Shown piece after piece: positions 46,458-54,967 of a DNA stretch of 64,000 nt. Location: the NCBI GenBank assembly GCA_023251755.1, contig JAHEYF010000016.1, positions 1-64,000 on the forward strand. Direction: 5' to 3'. The first letter of the stretch is position 1. Every line of letters begins with the position of its first letter. The notes beneath the pieces were generated by a model. The model saw only the letters and a list, made by a program, of their open reading frames with translations. It was not told the DNA's origin and did no database searches. The position numbers and the translations under genes are program-made. Source of the DNA: Bacteroidota bacterium (GTDB lineage: Bacteria > Bacteroidota > Bacteroidia > B-17B0 > Aurantibacillaceae).

Positions 46458-46465
46458 TACCTTTG
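46458..46465 (+). promoter_or_regulatory. Putative purN -7 box, near-leaderless
   Basis: TACCTTTG matches TAnnTTTG and ends four bases before the purN ATG, so transcription would start at or beside it. No -33 TTG at the usual distance. Confidence 0.35.
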
Positions 46466-46469
46466 CCGC

Positions 46470-47048
46470 ATGATTAACATTGCTATTTTTGCGTCGGGCG
46501 AAGGGACAAACGCAGAAAACCTTTTCAACTATTTTTCGAACAGCAGCAGCGTAAAAATAAAGTTGGTCGTTAGTAATAACGAAAATGCAGGCATTGTTAA
46601 ACGCGCCGAAGCCTTCAAAAAAAACATACAGATTATTTCGAAAACCGCTTTATACAATTACACCGAACAGATTGTTGATTTCCTGAAAACCGAAAAAGTA
46701 GACCTGATCGTGCTGGCCGGTTTTCTGTTAAAAATACCAGAAGCTTTGGTCAAAGCATTTCCCAGTCAAATTATTAACCTGCATCCCGCTCTGTTGCCAA
46801 AGCATGGTGGCAAAGGCATGTACGGTTTAAATGTACACAAAGCCGTTATTGAAGCAGGGGAAAAAGAATCGGGGATAACTGTGCATTATGTAAACGAGGA
46901 ATACGATAAAGGGGAACATATTTTACAGGCCAAATGTATAGTAGAAGAAAATGAAACAGCTGAAAGTCTGGCTAAAAAAATCCATGAGCTGGAATACGAG
47001 CACTTTCCAAAAGCCATTGAAAAAGCTATAGCTTCAATAATTCTTTAA
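46470..47048 (+). CDS. purN: Phosphoribosylglycinamide formyltransferase PurN
   Basis: PurN formylates GAR using 10-formyl-tetrahydrofolate. The 192-residue length is typical. Seen are the phosphate loop 'IAIFASGEGTNAENLFNYF', 'LIVLAGFLLKIPEALVKAF', the catalytic Asn and His in 'QIINLHPALLPKHGGKGMYG' and the catalytic Asp in 'YVNEEYDKGEHILQAKC'. The ATG lies just after a promoter box. The 3' end overlaps the convergent DUF4249 gene by 15 bases. Both PurT and PurN being present makes the organism independent of either one-carbon donor for this step. Confidence 0.97.
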   Translation: MINIAIFASGEGTNAENLFNYFSNSSSVKIKLVVSNNENAGIVKRAEAFKKNIQIISKTALYNYTEQIVDFLKTEKVDLIVLAGFLLKIPEALVKAFPSQIINLHPALLPKHGGKGMYGLNVHKAVIEAGEKESGITVHYVNEEYDKGEHILQAKCIVEENETAESLAKKIHELEYEHFPKAIEKAIASIIL

Positions 47049-47909
47049 ATCAAAAAATTGTATGGCGGGGTAGTGTGCGTTAAAAAATCCGTAGCCGTTA
47101 TTTATATTAGTTGGATAATTAATGGGTTCGCCGGTAAGCTGATTAAAAAAGGAACCCGCTCTTTTATACGCACTTAAAAAATCATAATAACTTTTACTGA
47201 TATTGGAAACCATTACGGCTATTGAATCGTGGGCAGTTACGGTTTCGAGTTTTTTATCCAGGGAGTATTTGCCATTGTTAAAAGAGGCATCGTCTAATAA
47301 ATCAAAATAGGTTTGAAAAGAATTGTTTCCGTTCGAAAAAATCTGGTTGATGTCTGTTCCACTGCTGTTGGCGTTGTTTAATTTTTTCACGTAATTGATT
47401 ACATAATAATTTACCAGGCTCACATTATCACTCAGTTCAAGGTGCATGTTTACTATTGTATCGCCGGGATTTTTTACAATCACAGGGTACACAGTATCGA
47501 ATTTTACCTGGGGCAACAAGGTGGTGGATGCACTTACCTCAAGGCCCTCAACAACATCTTTAACGTATAAGTTGTAAGCACCATAATTGTAAAGCAGGGT
47601 GTTCATGCTTCCGTAAAGCCCGGGGGAGATCATACTCAGGGTATCGGTTTGTCCTAAATAACTTACAGTCACAAAAGCATTGGCCACAAACAGGGAATCT
47701 AAAAAGCCCTGTGACAGGGAGTCATTATCGTGTTTATTCTCCAGGGCACTGAAACTACGGGTAACCGATACCAGTATAATTTTGTTGGGAATAATCTGCG
47801 ATGATATAACCAATTTAGGCCGGGCCGGCGGCACATCAATATCGATGGGTTTGGGCTGGCAGGCGCTAAGCACCAGCATGAAGAGGAAGATTAAGTTGAA
47901 GTACTTCAT
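47034..47909 (-). CDS. DUF4249 lipoprotein
   Basis: The 291-residue product begins with a clean lipoprotein signal ('LIFLFMLVLSACQPKPIDID'; Cys17). It has the DUF4249 layout, a beta-sandwich-rich domain with 'LVISSQIIPNKIILVSVTRS', 'AFVTVSYLGQTDTLSMISPG' and a C-terminal 'GYGFFNAHYPAIQFF'. Such proteins are repeatedly encoded directly after TonB-dependent receptors in Bacteroidota, as here. They are thought to be their outer-membrane partners; the ligand is unknown. The gap to the receptor stop is 216 bases and is filled by repeats. Confidence 0.88.
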   Translation of the reverse strand: MKYFNLIFLFMLVLSACQPKPIDIDVPPARPKLVISSQIIPNKIILVSVTRSFSALENKHDNDSLSQGFLDSLFVANAFVTVSYLGQTDTLSMISPGLYGSMNTLLYNYGAYNLYVKDVVEGLEVSASTTLLPQVKFDTVYPVIVKNPGDTIVNMHLELSDNVSLVNYYVINYVKKLNNANSSGTDINQIFSNGNNSFQTYFDLLDDASFNNGKYSLDKKLETVTAHDSIAVMVSNISKSYYDFLSAYKRAGSFFNQLTGEPINYPTNINNGYGFFNAHYPAIQFFDLKNY

Positions 47910-47937
47910 GTTATAAAATTCTAATTTCTAAATAATA

Positions 47938-48128
47938 AATTCTAATTAGTACCAGGTATCAAGTGTTTAGTTCTTACTACCAGCTACCTAGTATTTGCTA
48001 AACATTTCTCAAATCTCAATACTAATATCTCACATCTAAAATATATTCTAATCGCTTCAGGTACTCGTTACCAACTACCTGATACCTATCTACTTGCTAC
48101 CCCTCTCAATACTAATATCTCAAACTCA
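47938..48128. repeat. Duplicated word-repeat block after the TonB receptor gene
   Basis: CTCAATACTAATATCTCA occurs at 48015-48032 and 48105-48122, a 90-base period. Each copy is preceded by TACC/CTACC words (AGGTATC, TACCAACTACCTGATACC). The receptor stop (TGA, 48126-48128 on the minus strand) falls in an ATTTGAGTTTGAGATATTAG word run. Nothing coding is present. Confidence 0.75.
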
Positions 48129-50426
48129 AATCTTAAAGTTATAGGCAAAAAACGGAATTGTTCCGAAAATGCCAACAGCCTGGTATTTATAGCCTCCATT
48201 GCCATCGCCCACAATTTCGATGCGTTGTGGTTGTGCACGGTTGTAAAAATTATAAAAACCAAAATGCCATTCGCCGGTGTATTTCAAAAAGCGCCTGTTG
48301 GGCCTTGTTTTAAAAATAAAACTAATGTCTAAGCGATGCGCGGGCGGCATTTCATAACTGTTTTTGTCTGCAAAAACGGGCAATATATTTACACCTGTTG
48401 TGGATGAGTTGGGGACGATGTAATTGCCCGTAATGGGTGTAAAACGTTGCCCGGTGGAATACACCCAGACAGCAGACACAGAAAATCGTTTGGTAAACTC
48501 AAAGCTCCCTACTAAAGACAGATCGTGCCTTCTGTCGTATTTGGCGTAAAAAGTCCGGCCCTGGTTCAGGGCTTTAAAATTCCGTTTCGACCAGGAGATC
48601 GTATAACCTACCCAGCCTGTAAAACGTCCTTTTGTTTTGGTTAAAAAAGTTTCCACCCCATAAGCCCAGCCTTTTCCGGTAACTAATTCATCTTCATAAT
48701 TGTCGTTTAATATGAGTACGGCCCCTTCGCGGTAATCAATCATGTTGCGCATCCATTTGTAATAGCCTTCAACCGTCAGCATCGATTTCATTTTCGGAAG
48801 GCTGAGGTTGTAGGCTGCTGCCAATTGATCGGATGAAAGTGGTTTTACTTTTTTGGTGGCCGGGTACCACAAATCGGTGGGCAGGGCTACGGATGAACTG
48901 GAAACAAGGTGCAAATACTGTTTCATGCGGGCATAGCCAATTTTAAAGGATTGATTTTCGGCAAAGGCCCAGGTGGCCGAAATCCGGGGTTCGAGGCCTG
49001 CATACAGTGTTCCCTGGGTAATCAAATAAGAGTTTCTTAAGCCGTAATTTATTTTGATCAAAGAGTCTGCCTTCCAGTCGTTGCTGGCATAGACACCAAA
49101 TTCCTGTGTATTGATTCTGGCTCCCTGGCGCGAACGCACTAAATCAGAAATGACGCCGGCTGTATTGACTACATTGGGCCTGAAGGTGTGGTTAATAAAA
49201 AAAGCCCCGTACTTAATGGTGTTCTCTGTGTTGTGGTAATAGTTGTAGTCTGTTTTGACCCCCAGGTCGGCAATACTCGATTTGGCCAGAAAGGAATTCC
49301 CTGGGATTGCAGCTTCCACATCATACCGAAAGCGGGTGTGAATAATTGATATGTTTGAAAACAATTTTGAATTGTAAAGGTGGTTCCAGCGTGCAGTGGA
49401 AGTAAAGTTGCCAAGTTTAAAACCACCTTTAAAAAAAGTACTGTCGGTTGCCGAGGAGGTGGCCAGTACATCGTCGCCGTAATAAGCACTCAGGTACAGG
49501 CGGTCTTTATCTGTTAAAATATAATTGAGTTTAAAATTTCCGTCGTAAAAATAATAAGGTAAAAGGTTTTTACCCTTGTTAACAGCCTTAACAACCTTGT
49601 CGATGTAAGAACGACGGCCGGATAGCAGAAAAGACATTTTATCTTTTATAAGAGGCCCCTGCACGGTAATGTGTGAGGATAAAAGTCCGATACCCCCATC
49701 CACATGAAACTTCTGCATATCCCCGTCCTTCATACGGATGTCCATTACCGAAGACAGGCGCCCGCCGTATTGCGCAGGGAAACCGCCTTTGTAAAGTGTT
49801 ACATCTTTTAAAGCGTCGTTGTTAAAAACAGAAAAGAAACCAAAGAGGTGAGATACGTTGTATACCGTTGCCTCATCCAGCAGAATAAGGTTGTCGTCAC
49901 CATTACCACCCCTTACCAGCATGGTGTTCTGCCCTTCGTCCCCGCGTTTTACACCGGGCATTAATTGCATTACTTTAATAATGTCTGTTTCGCCGCCAAT
50001 GGTGGGTATGTTTTTAATCTGCTCAATGGGAATATTGATGGCGCTCATTTGTGTAGACTGCAACTGCTCTTTCGCCGCATCTTTATCGGATGAAATAACT
50101 ACTTCTGTTAAGGTATTGTTTTCGGGAGACAACTTAAAGTTAAAGGCCGTATTTTTGTCGAGTTTGATTTTTTGGGTAGTAGACTTATAACCAATAAAGG
50201 CGCAGGTAATTTCGTAATCCCCTTTTTCGAGGGTAAGCGAATAAAAACCGTATACGTTGGTGCTGATGCCTTTGTTGGTACCCTTAATAAATACCAAAGC
50301 CCCAATGGCCGATTCGTCGTTAGCGGAATCGATGACGGTTCCGCTGATGGTGAATTGATTTTGCCCGCTTAACAGGTTGCTCAATACGCAAAGACAAACA
50401 AGCAGGTATAATTTTTTTAATGACAT
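48126..50426 (-). CDS. TonB-dependent outer-membrane receptor
   Basis: The product is about 766 residues from the ATG at 50426 (MSLKKLYLLVCLCVLSNLLSG, signal peptide); the 50459 start adds a poor extension. Residues 20-105 form a carboxypeptidase-regulatory-like domain ('TISGTVIDSANDESAIGALV'). A plug domain lies at about 125-230 ('IPTIGGETDIIKVMQLMPGV', 'MLVRGGNGDDNLILLDEATV'), then a beta-barrel ending in Ile after aromatic-rich strands ('FGTIPFFAYNFKI'). There is no SusD partner, so this is not a classic SusCD pair. The DUF4249 gene lies downstream. Substrate unknown. Confidence 0.93.
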   Translation of the reverse strand: MSLKKLYLLVCLCVLSNLLSGQNQFTISGTVIDSANDESAIGALVFIKGTNKGISTNVYGFYSLTLEKGDYEITCAFIGYKSTTQKIKLDKNTAFNFKLSPENNTLTEVVISSDKDAAKEQLQSTQMSAINIPIEQIKNIPTIGGETDIIKVMQLMPGVKRGDEGQNTMLVRGGNGDDNLILLDEATVYNVSHLFGFFSVFNNDALKDVTLYKGGFPAQYGGRLSSVMDIRMKDGDMQKFHVDGGIGLLSSHITVQGPLIKDKMSFLLSGRRSYIDKVVKAVNKGKNLLPYYFYDGNFKLNYILTDKDRLYLSAYYGDDVLATSSATDSTFFKGGFKLGNFTSTARWNHLYNSKLFSNISIIHTRFRYDVEAAIPGNSFLAKSSIADLGVKTDYNYYHNTENTIKYGAFFINHTFRPNVVNTAGVISDLVRSRQGARINTQEFGVYASNDWKADSLIKINYGLRNSYLITQGTLYAGLEPRISATWAFAENQSFKIGYARMKQYLHLVSSSSVALPTDLWYPATKKVKPLSSDQLAAAYNLSLPKMKSMLTVEGYYKWMRNMIDYREGAVLILNDNYEDELVTGKGWAYGVETFLTKTKGRFTGWVGYTISWSKRNFKALNQGRTFYAKYDRRHDLSLVGSFEFTKRFSVSAVWVYSTGQRFTPITGNYIVPNSSTTGVNILPVFADKNSYEMPPAHRLDISFIFKTRPNRRFLKYTGEWHFGFYNFYNRAQPQRIEIVGDGNGGYKYQAVGIFGTIPFFAYNFKI

Positions 50427-50520
50427 AACAGAAACAAAAGTATTAAAAAAGAGCTGCAATTTCGTTGCATCAACGTTTCTATCTCCAAAATCGTATATTT
50501 GATTACCCTATTTAGCATAT

Positions 50521-50624
50521 AAATGGTTAAAACCATTTGTAGCACAAACGCATTACTGCATAGCCCGTGGTTTAAACCACGGGCTATGCAACACAAGCTA
50601 AACACGAAACCGTTTTAACGGTTT
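50521..50624 (+). repeat. Left A-B-C palindrome cassette
   Basis: A: AAATGGTTAAAACCATTT. B: a perfect 32-bp palindrome with TAGCCCGTGG/CCACGGGCTA arms. C: AAACCGTTTTAACGGTTT. Spacers of about 20 bases separate them. Confidence 0.9.
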
Positions 50625-50638
50625 AAAAATACAAGCTC

Positions 50639-51094
50639 ATGCCACATTCCTATAATAAAATATGGCTGCACGTGGTTTTTGCAACCAAAGAAAGATTCCC
50701 CTTAATTAAACCTGTTATTGAAAAACAACTGTATGAACATATACGAGAGCAGTTAGTTGAAAGTGGTTGCCCTGTCCGCATCATCAATGGTATGCCCGAT
50801 CATGTTCATTTATTGTTTTTACAAAACCCGAAAATGTCCGTAACAGATATAATAAAACAAGTGAAAGGAAATACTTCGCATTGGGTAAATTCCCAACATA
50901 TAATTGCCGAAAAATTTGCCTGGCAACAGGGTTATTCGGCTTTCTCTGTAAGCGAATCACAATTGGAACGGGTTTTTCATTACATCCAGAATCAAAAAGA
51001 ACATCATTCAAAAAAAACATTCGCACAGGAGTATGCTGATTTTATTGCCGCTCATGGTTTAACGGCTGTTGTTGAAAATAAGGCACGATATTGA
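50639..51094 (+). CDS. REP-associated (IS200-like, Y1) tyrosine transposase
   Basis: The 151-residue HUH transposase shows the metal-binding HxH in 'GMPDHVHLLFLQNP' and the catalytic Tyr in 'LERVFHYIQNQKEHHSKK', the typical RAYT signature. 'IWLHVVFATKERFPLI' opens the fold. The family cuts and joins single-stranded DNA at hairpin ends; RAYTs are thought to spread REP palindromes. The gene appears intact. Its ATG lies 14 bases after palindrome C, and its stop lies two bases before palindrome A of the right cassette. Confidence 0.95.
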   Translation: MPHSYNKIWLHVVFATKERFPLIKPVIEKQLYEHIREQLVESGCPVRIINGMPDHVHLLFLQNPKMSVTDIIKQVKGNTSHWVNSQHIIAEKFAWQQGYSAFSVSESQLERVFHYIQNQKEHHSKKTFAQEYADFIAAHGLTAVVENKARY

Positions 51095-51095
51095 A

Positions 51096-51202
51096 AAATG
51101 GTTGAAACCATTTCCACCATCAACATTCCCCATCATAGCCCCGGCTTTAAAACCGGGGCTATGTAGGCTGCACAATACAATCACGGAACCGTTTTAACGG
51201 TT
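51096..51202 (+). repeat. Right A-B-C palindrome cassette
   Basis: A: AAATGGTTGAAACCATTT. B: 30-bp palindrome with CATAGCCCCGG/CCGGGGCTATG arms. C: AACCGTTTTAACGGTT. B differs from the left copy in the arms, but its pairing is kept. C ends four bases before the uvrC stop and may serve as its 3' hairpin. Confidence 0.9.
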
Positions 51203-51206
51203 TTAT

Positions 51207-53009
51207 TTATTCATGATGAAAATACCCATACACCAGTTTAGCTTTTGCTTTACCAATAACAACAGCTAACTCTTCCTCGGTTTTTTCTTTGATGAGGTTC
51301 ACGGATTTTAATTCATTCAATAATTTTTGTGCCGTTATATCGCTGATGCCTTTTATTTCAGACAATTCGCTTTTAAATGTTTCGCGGCTGCGTTTATTGC
51401 GGTGGTGCGTGATTCCAAACCGGTGTGCTTCATCCCGGATGTGTTGTATAATTCTTAAAGTCTCCGAGCGCTTATCAATATACAGGGGCAGGGAATCGCC
51501 AGGGTAATAAATTTCTTCCAAACGTTTGGCTATACCTATTACAGCTACCTTTCCCATTAAGCCGAGTTTGTTCAGGCTGGTAATGGCCGCGTGCAATTGA
51601 CCCTTGCCCCCGTCAATTACAATCAGGTTGGGCAGGGGTAATTTTTCTTCCAGCACACGGGTGTAGCGTCTTAGTATTATTTCTTCCATGGTAGCAAAGT
51701 CATCCGGTCCTTCCACGGTTTTTACATTAAAATGCCTGTATTCTTTTTTTGCCGGTTTGCCGTCAATAAATACCGGCATGGCGCTAACGGCAAAGGCTCC
51801 CTGTATGTTTGAATTATCAAAGGCTTCAATGCGGCGGGGTTCTTCTTTCAGGCGCAGGTCTTTCATCATCTGCTCCATAATTCGTTTGGTGTGCCGTTCA
51901 GGGTCCACTAAGGAAATCTGTCTTTCCCGTTCCTTCTTATAGTTTTCGGCGTTGCGCAGCGACAGGTCAAGTAAATGTTTTTTATCGCCTATTTTCGGAA
52001 CAATTAGTTTGGCGTCTTTAAATTCGAAATCAATCTCAAAGGGTACCAGGATCTCGGTAGAGGCGGATTGAAAACGGTTGCGCAATTCGTTGATAGCGAA
52101 CACCAGCATTTCTTCATCGCTCTCTTCAATTTTTTTCTTCAATTCAACAGTGTGCCCTTGTACAATGGCCCCGTTCATTACTTTGAAAAAGTTGACGTAA
52201 GCAATGTCTTCGTTCGATACAATGGTAAAAACATCTACATTATTAATCGTTGAATTTACGACTGTACTTTTGCTCTGGTATTTTTCAAGGGTTTCAATTT
52301 TTTCCTTGATCAGCTGTGCTTTCTCAAACTCAAGGACTTCTACCCACGCACTCATTTTTTCTTTCAGCTCTTTTATAATCGAAACAAAATTTCCTTTCAG
52401 CAATGTTTTTATCTGCCTGATGTTTTCGTTGTATTCTTCTTCAAGCTGATTACCGGTGCAGGGCGCTTTGCACTTTCCGATATGAAAATCGAGGCAGGCC
52501 CTGAATTTTTGTTTATCAATATTCTGCTGGCTGAGTTCAAAGGAGCAGGTCCGCAAGGGGTACAATTGTTGAATAAGGTCAATCAAGGTATGCATCAGCT
52601 TAACCGAACCATAGGGGCCAAAATATTCCGAACCGTCTTTAATCATCCTTCGTGTAGGGAATACCCTCGGAAAACGTTCGCGTTTAATGCAAATCCAGGG
52701 ATAGGTTTTATCGTCCTTCAGCATTACATTGTAGCGGGGCTGGTACTTTTTAATCAGGTTGTTTTCCAGTAGTAAGGCATCCAGCTCAGTATCGACTACA
52801 ATGGTTTTAATGTCGGCTATTTTGCGGACCAATACACGGGTTTTGCTGTTGTCGTGTACTTTCGCGAAATAAGAAAGCACCCTTTTTTTAAGGTTTTTAG
52901 CCTTGCCTACGTATAAAATCTTACCCTCTGCATCGTAATACTGGTATACTCCCGGATTGTCGGGCAGGGTTTGAAGCAGTGATGATATATGGATAGATAA
53001 ATCGGCCAT
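51207..53009 (-). CDS. uvrC: Excinuclease ABC subunit C
   Basis: UvrC makes both incisions in nucleotide excision repair with UvrA and UvrB. The 600-residue length is standard. Domains in order are a GIY-YIG nuclease ('NPGVYQYYDAEGKILYVGKA', residues about 17-95), a UVR segment around 200-240 ('LEFEKAQLIKEKIETLEKYQ'), and the RNase H-like endonuclease with 'IEAFDNSNIQGAFAVSAM' and 'LIVIDGGKGQLHAAITSLN'. C-terminal helix-hairpin-helix motifs follow ('LSEIKGISDITAQKLLNELK'). It diverges from the DUF177-rpmF cluster. The RAYT element sits directly at its 3' end. Confidence 0.97.
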   Translation of the reverse strand: MADLSIHISSLLQTLPDNPGVYQYYDAEGKILYVGKAKNLKKRVLSYFAKVHDNSKTRVLVRKIADIKTIVVDTELDALLLENNLIKKYQPRYNVMLKDDKTYPWICIKRERFPRVFPTRRMIKDGSEYFGPYGSVKLMHTLIDLIQQLYPLRTCSFELSQQNIDKQKFRACLDFHIGKCKAPCTGNQLEEEYNENIRQIKTLLKGNFVSIIKELKEKMSAWVEVLEFEKAQLIKEKIETLEKYQSKSTVVNSTINNVDVFTIVSNEDIAYVNFFKVMNGAIVQGHTVELKKKIEESDEEMLVFAINELRNRFQSASTEILVPFEIDFEFKDAKLIVPKIGDKKHLLDLSLRNAENYKKERERQISLVDPERHTKRIMEQMMKDLRLKEEPRRIEAFDNSNIQGAFAVSAMPVFIDGKPAKKEYRHFNVKTVEGPDDFATMEEIILRRYTRVLEEKLPLPNLIVIDGGKGQLHAAITSLNKLGLMGKVAVIGIAKRLEEIYYPGDSLPLYIDKRSETLRIIQHIRDEAHRFGITHHRNKRSRETFKSELSEIKGISDITAQKLLNELKSVNLIKEKTEEELAVVIGKAKAKLVYGYFHHE

Positions 53010-53078
53010 TTTGAATGGTATAAAGTTAGGATTATTGCCCCATTGTTAGGGTATAGGAGGTAATATGAAATAAAATTT

Positions 53079-53106
53079 TTGTATTTCTCAAAAATCCTTA
53101 TCTTTG
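53079..53106 (+). promoter_or_regulatory. Putative promoter of the DUF177-rpmF-plsX-fabH-acc cluster
   Basis: TTG (53079-53081), 17 bases, then TATCTTTG (53099-53106): a full match to the Bacteroidota TTG...TAnnTTTG consensus, 17 bases before the ATG at 53124. Confidence 0.65.
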
Positions 53107-53123
53107 CCTCCCTTTTTAACAAG

Positions 53124-53651
53124 ATGGGAAACAAGCAGTTCGTAATTCAGTTTGGAGGATTAAGTGTAGGAACACATGATTACGAATTTGAAGTAACGAA
53201 TACGTTCTTTGAAAGCTTCGAATATTCAGAAGTGCACAAAGCCAATATTAAAGTTAAGCTGGAAGTGGTTAAACAAAACAACCTGTTGACCCTTAACTTT
53301 GAAATAGGCGGAACCATTGGTGTTGACTGTGACCGTTGCCTGGCCGAATTCGACATTCCCGTTAGCTCTAAGCAATCGCTTGTAGTTAAACACGGAGATG
53401 TGGAAGAAACCAACGATGATATAGTAGTACTTTCCCATGGTGCCACCGAAGTGAATATTTCGCAGCCCTTATATGAATTTATCAACCTGGCGATTCCGGT
53501 CCGCAAGGTTCCTTGTGAGATCAGTAAGAAATACAAATGCGATACAGAAACACTGAATCGTTTAAACAATATTTCGATAGATGAAAACCCGGAAGAAGAG
53601 AACAACCCTTTATGGGACAAATTAAAAAACATAAACTTTAACAACAATTAA
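53124..53651 (+). CDS. DUF177 (YceD-like) protein
   Basis: The product is about 175 residues from the ATG at 53124 ([20 protein letters not shown]); the frame extends to 53079, but that start lies within the promoter. The DUF177 signature '[18 protein letters not shown]' with its paired cysteines and the C-terminal '[15 protein letters not shown]' are present. YceD/DUF177 genes almost always precede rpmF. The plant and E. coli homologues are linked to 23S rRNA processing or accumulation. Eleven bases separate it from rpmF. Confidence 0.92.
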   Translation: MGNKQFVIQFGGLSVGTHDYEFEVTNTFFESFEYSEVHKANIKVKLEVVKQNNLLTLNFEIGGTIGVDCDRCLAEFDIPVSSKQSLVVKHGDVEETNDDIVVLSHGATEVNISQPLYEFINLAIPVRKVPCEISKKYKCDTETLNRLNNISIDENPEEENNPLWDKLKNINFNNN

Positions 53652-53662
53652 AACATAGAGTC

Positions 53663-53851
53663 ATGCCACATCCGAAACGACGACATTCCAAAAGCCGCAG
53701 TGCTAAAAGAAGAACTCACTATAAAGCCACTCCTTCAACCATAACAGTTGACCAGGCTACCGGAGAAACTCACCTGATGCACCGTGCACACTGGCACGAA
53801 GGAAAACTTTACTACAAAGGTAAAGTTGTAATGGAAAAAGTTGCGAAATAA
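53663..53851 (+). CDS. rpmF: 50S ribosomal protein L32
   Basis: The 62-residue basic protein has the L32 start '[20 protein letters not shown]' and the '[20 protein letters not shown]' end. The zinc-binding cysteines of some L32 proteins are absent (Cys-minus form). It sits in the classic DUF177-rpmF-plsX-fabH order. An intrinsic terminator follows at once, so plsX may depend on read-through or its own promoter. Confidence 0.97.
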   Translation: MPHPKRRHSKSRSAKRRTHYKATPSTITVDQATGETHLMHRAHWHEGKLYYKGKVVMEKVAK

Positions 53852-53873
53852 TCATTTTCGAAAAAACGAAGGA

Positions 53874-53897
53874 AAACAGGTGAAAACCTGTTTTTTT
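53874..53897 (+). terminator. Intrinsic terminator between rpmF and plsX
   Basis: AAACAGGT (53874-53881), GAAA tetraloop, ACCTGTTT then a T-run to 53897. It would separate ribosomal-protein expression from the lipid genes, possibly as a partial terminator. Confidence 0.85.
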
Positions 53898-54025
53898 GCT
53901 TTAAAAATGTCAGTTTTTGTGAAAAATTGATGAAAAAAGGTGAAAAACTTTATTTTTTTTGATAGGATATTTAGGTTTTTTTTGGTTTCTTAGCCGCCTC
54001 ATTTTAGCAAAATTTTCAGCTGTTT

Positions 54026-54964
54026 ATGAAAATTGGATTTGACATTATGGGGGGCGATCACGCCCCGATCAACGAACTGGATGGTGCTATTCTTGCTGCA
54101 CAAGAACTGCCCTCACACGTTAAAATAGTGCTTATTGGCGATAGCGAAGCAGCCAAAAAACACATTACCGGCAAAAATATTGATCCCGGTATTTTTGAAT
54201 TTGTGCATACCACCGAAGTGATTGAGATGGGAGAACACCCCACCAAAGCTTTTTCACAAAAACCCGATTCCAGTATTTCTGTTGGGTTTAAATTGCTCAA
54301 AGAAAATAAAATGCAGGCTTTCGCCAGTGCCGGTAATACCGGGGCTATGCTGGTGGGTTCTATGTTTTCTGTAAAATCGGTACCGGGCGTTATTCGTCCC
54401 TGCATTACCTCGGTATTGCCCAAGCAAAGCGGTGGTTATGGTTTAATCTTAGATGTGGGAACCAACGCCGACTGCAAGCCCGATGTATTGTACCAGTTCG
54501 GAATATTGGGTTCGCTGTATGCTCAGCATGTTTACAAGGTAGACAAACCCAAAGTGGGTTTATTAAATATAGGTGAAGAACCCGAAAAAGGCAACTTAGT
54601 TGCTCAGGCTGCATACGGCTTAATGAAGGACAGCAAGGACTTTAATTTTATAGGTAATGTTGAGGGGCGGGATTTATTTAATGACAAAGTAGACGTAATT
54701 GTGTGCGAAGGATTTGTTGGGAATGTGGTGTTGAAAGCTGCCGAAGCCTTTTACAGGCTGATAAAAAAACGCGACCGTTCAGATGAGTACTTCGACCGTT
54801 TCAATTACGAAAACTACGGGGGTACACCAATTTTAGGGATCAACTCCAATGTAATGATTGCACATGGTATTTCGAGCCCGCTGGCCTTTAAAAATATGTT
54901 GTTGCACACCAAAGAAATTGTGGATGCTAACCTTCCCGAAAAAATAAAAAACGTATTTAATTAA
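54026..54964 (+). CDS. plsX: Phosphate acyltransferase PlsX
   Basis: PlsX converts acyl-ACP to acyl-phosphate for the first acylation of glycerol 3-phosphate. The 312-residue protein shows 'MKIGFDIMGGDHAPINELDG', 'STGNTGAML'-type sequence ('FASAGNTGAMLVGSMFSVKS'), 'LGLLNIGEEPEKGN'-like sequence and 'VDVIVCEGFVGNVVLKAAEA'. It ends three bases before fabH, so the two are translationally close. It is a peripheral membrane enzyme. Confidence 0.97.
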   Translation: MKIGFDIMGGDHAPINELDGAILAAQELPSHVKIVLIGDSEAAKKHITGKNIDPGIFEFVHTTEVIEMGEHPTKAFSQKPDSSISVGFKLLKENKMQAFASAGNTGAMLVGSMFSVKSVPGVIRPCITSVLPKQSGGYGLILDVGTNADCKPDVLYQFGILGSLYAQHVYKVDKPKVGLLNIGEEPEKGNLVAQAAYGLMKDSKDFNFIGNVEGRDLFNDKVDVIVCEGFVGNVVLKAAEAFYRLIKKRDRSDEYFDRFNYENYGGTPILGINSNVMIAHGISSPLAFKNMLLHTKEIVDANLPEKIKNVFN

Positions 54965-54967
54965 CGC

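Larger units (their letters stand above)
50521..51205 (+). mobile_element. RAYT element bracketed by two three-palindrome cassettes
   Basis: An IS200-like transposase gene (50639-51094) lies between two cassettes, each holding palindromes A, B and C in the same order and orientation. Left copies: A 50521-50538, B 50558-50589, C 50607-50624. Right copies: A 51096-51113, B 51134-51163, C 51187-51202. The arrangement is that of REP/BIME repeats with their tyrosine transposase. Boundaries are inferred from the palindromes; target-site duplication is not expected for this class. Confidence 0.85.

Noticed and set aside
48126-50426. SusC/SusD-type glycan uptake locus
   Set aside because: No SusD gene or glycoside hydrolase is adjacent; the partner is DUF4249 and the receptor is shorter than typical SusC.
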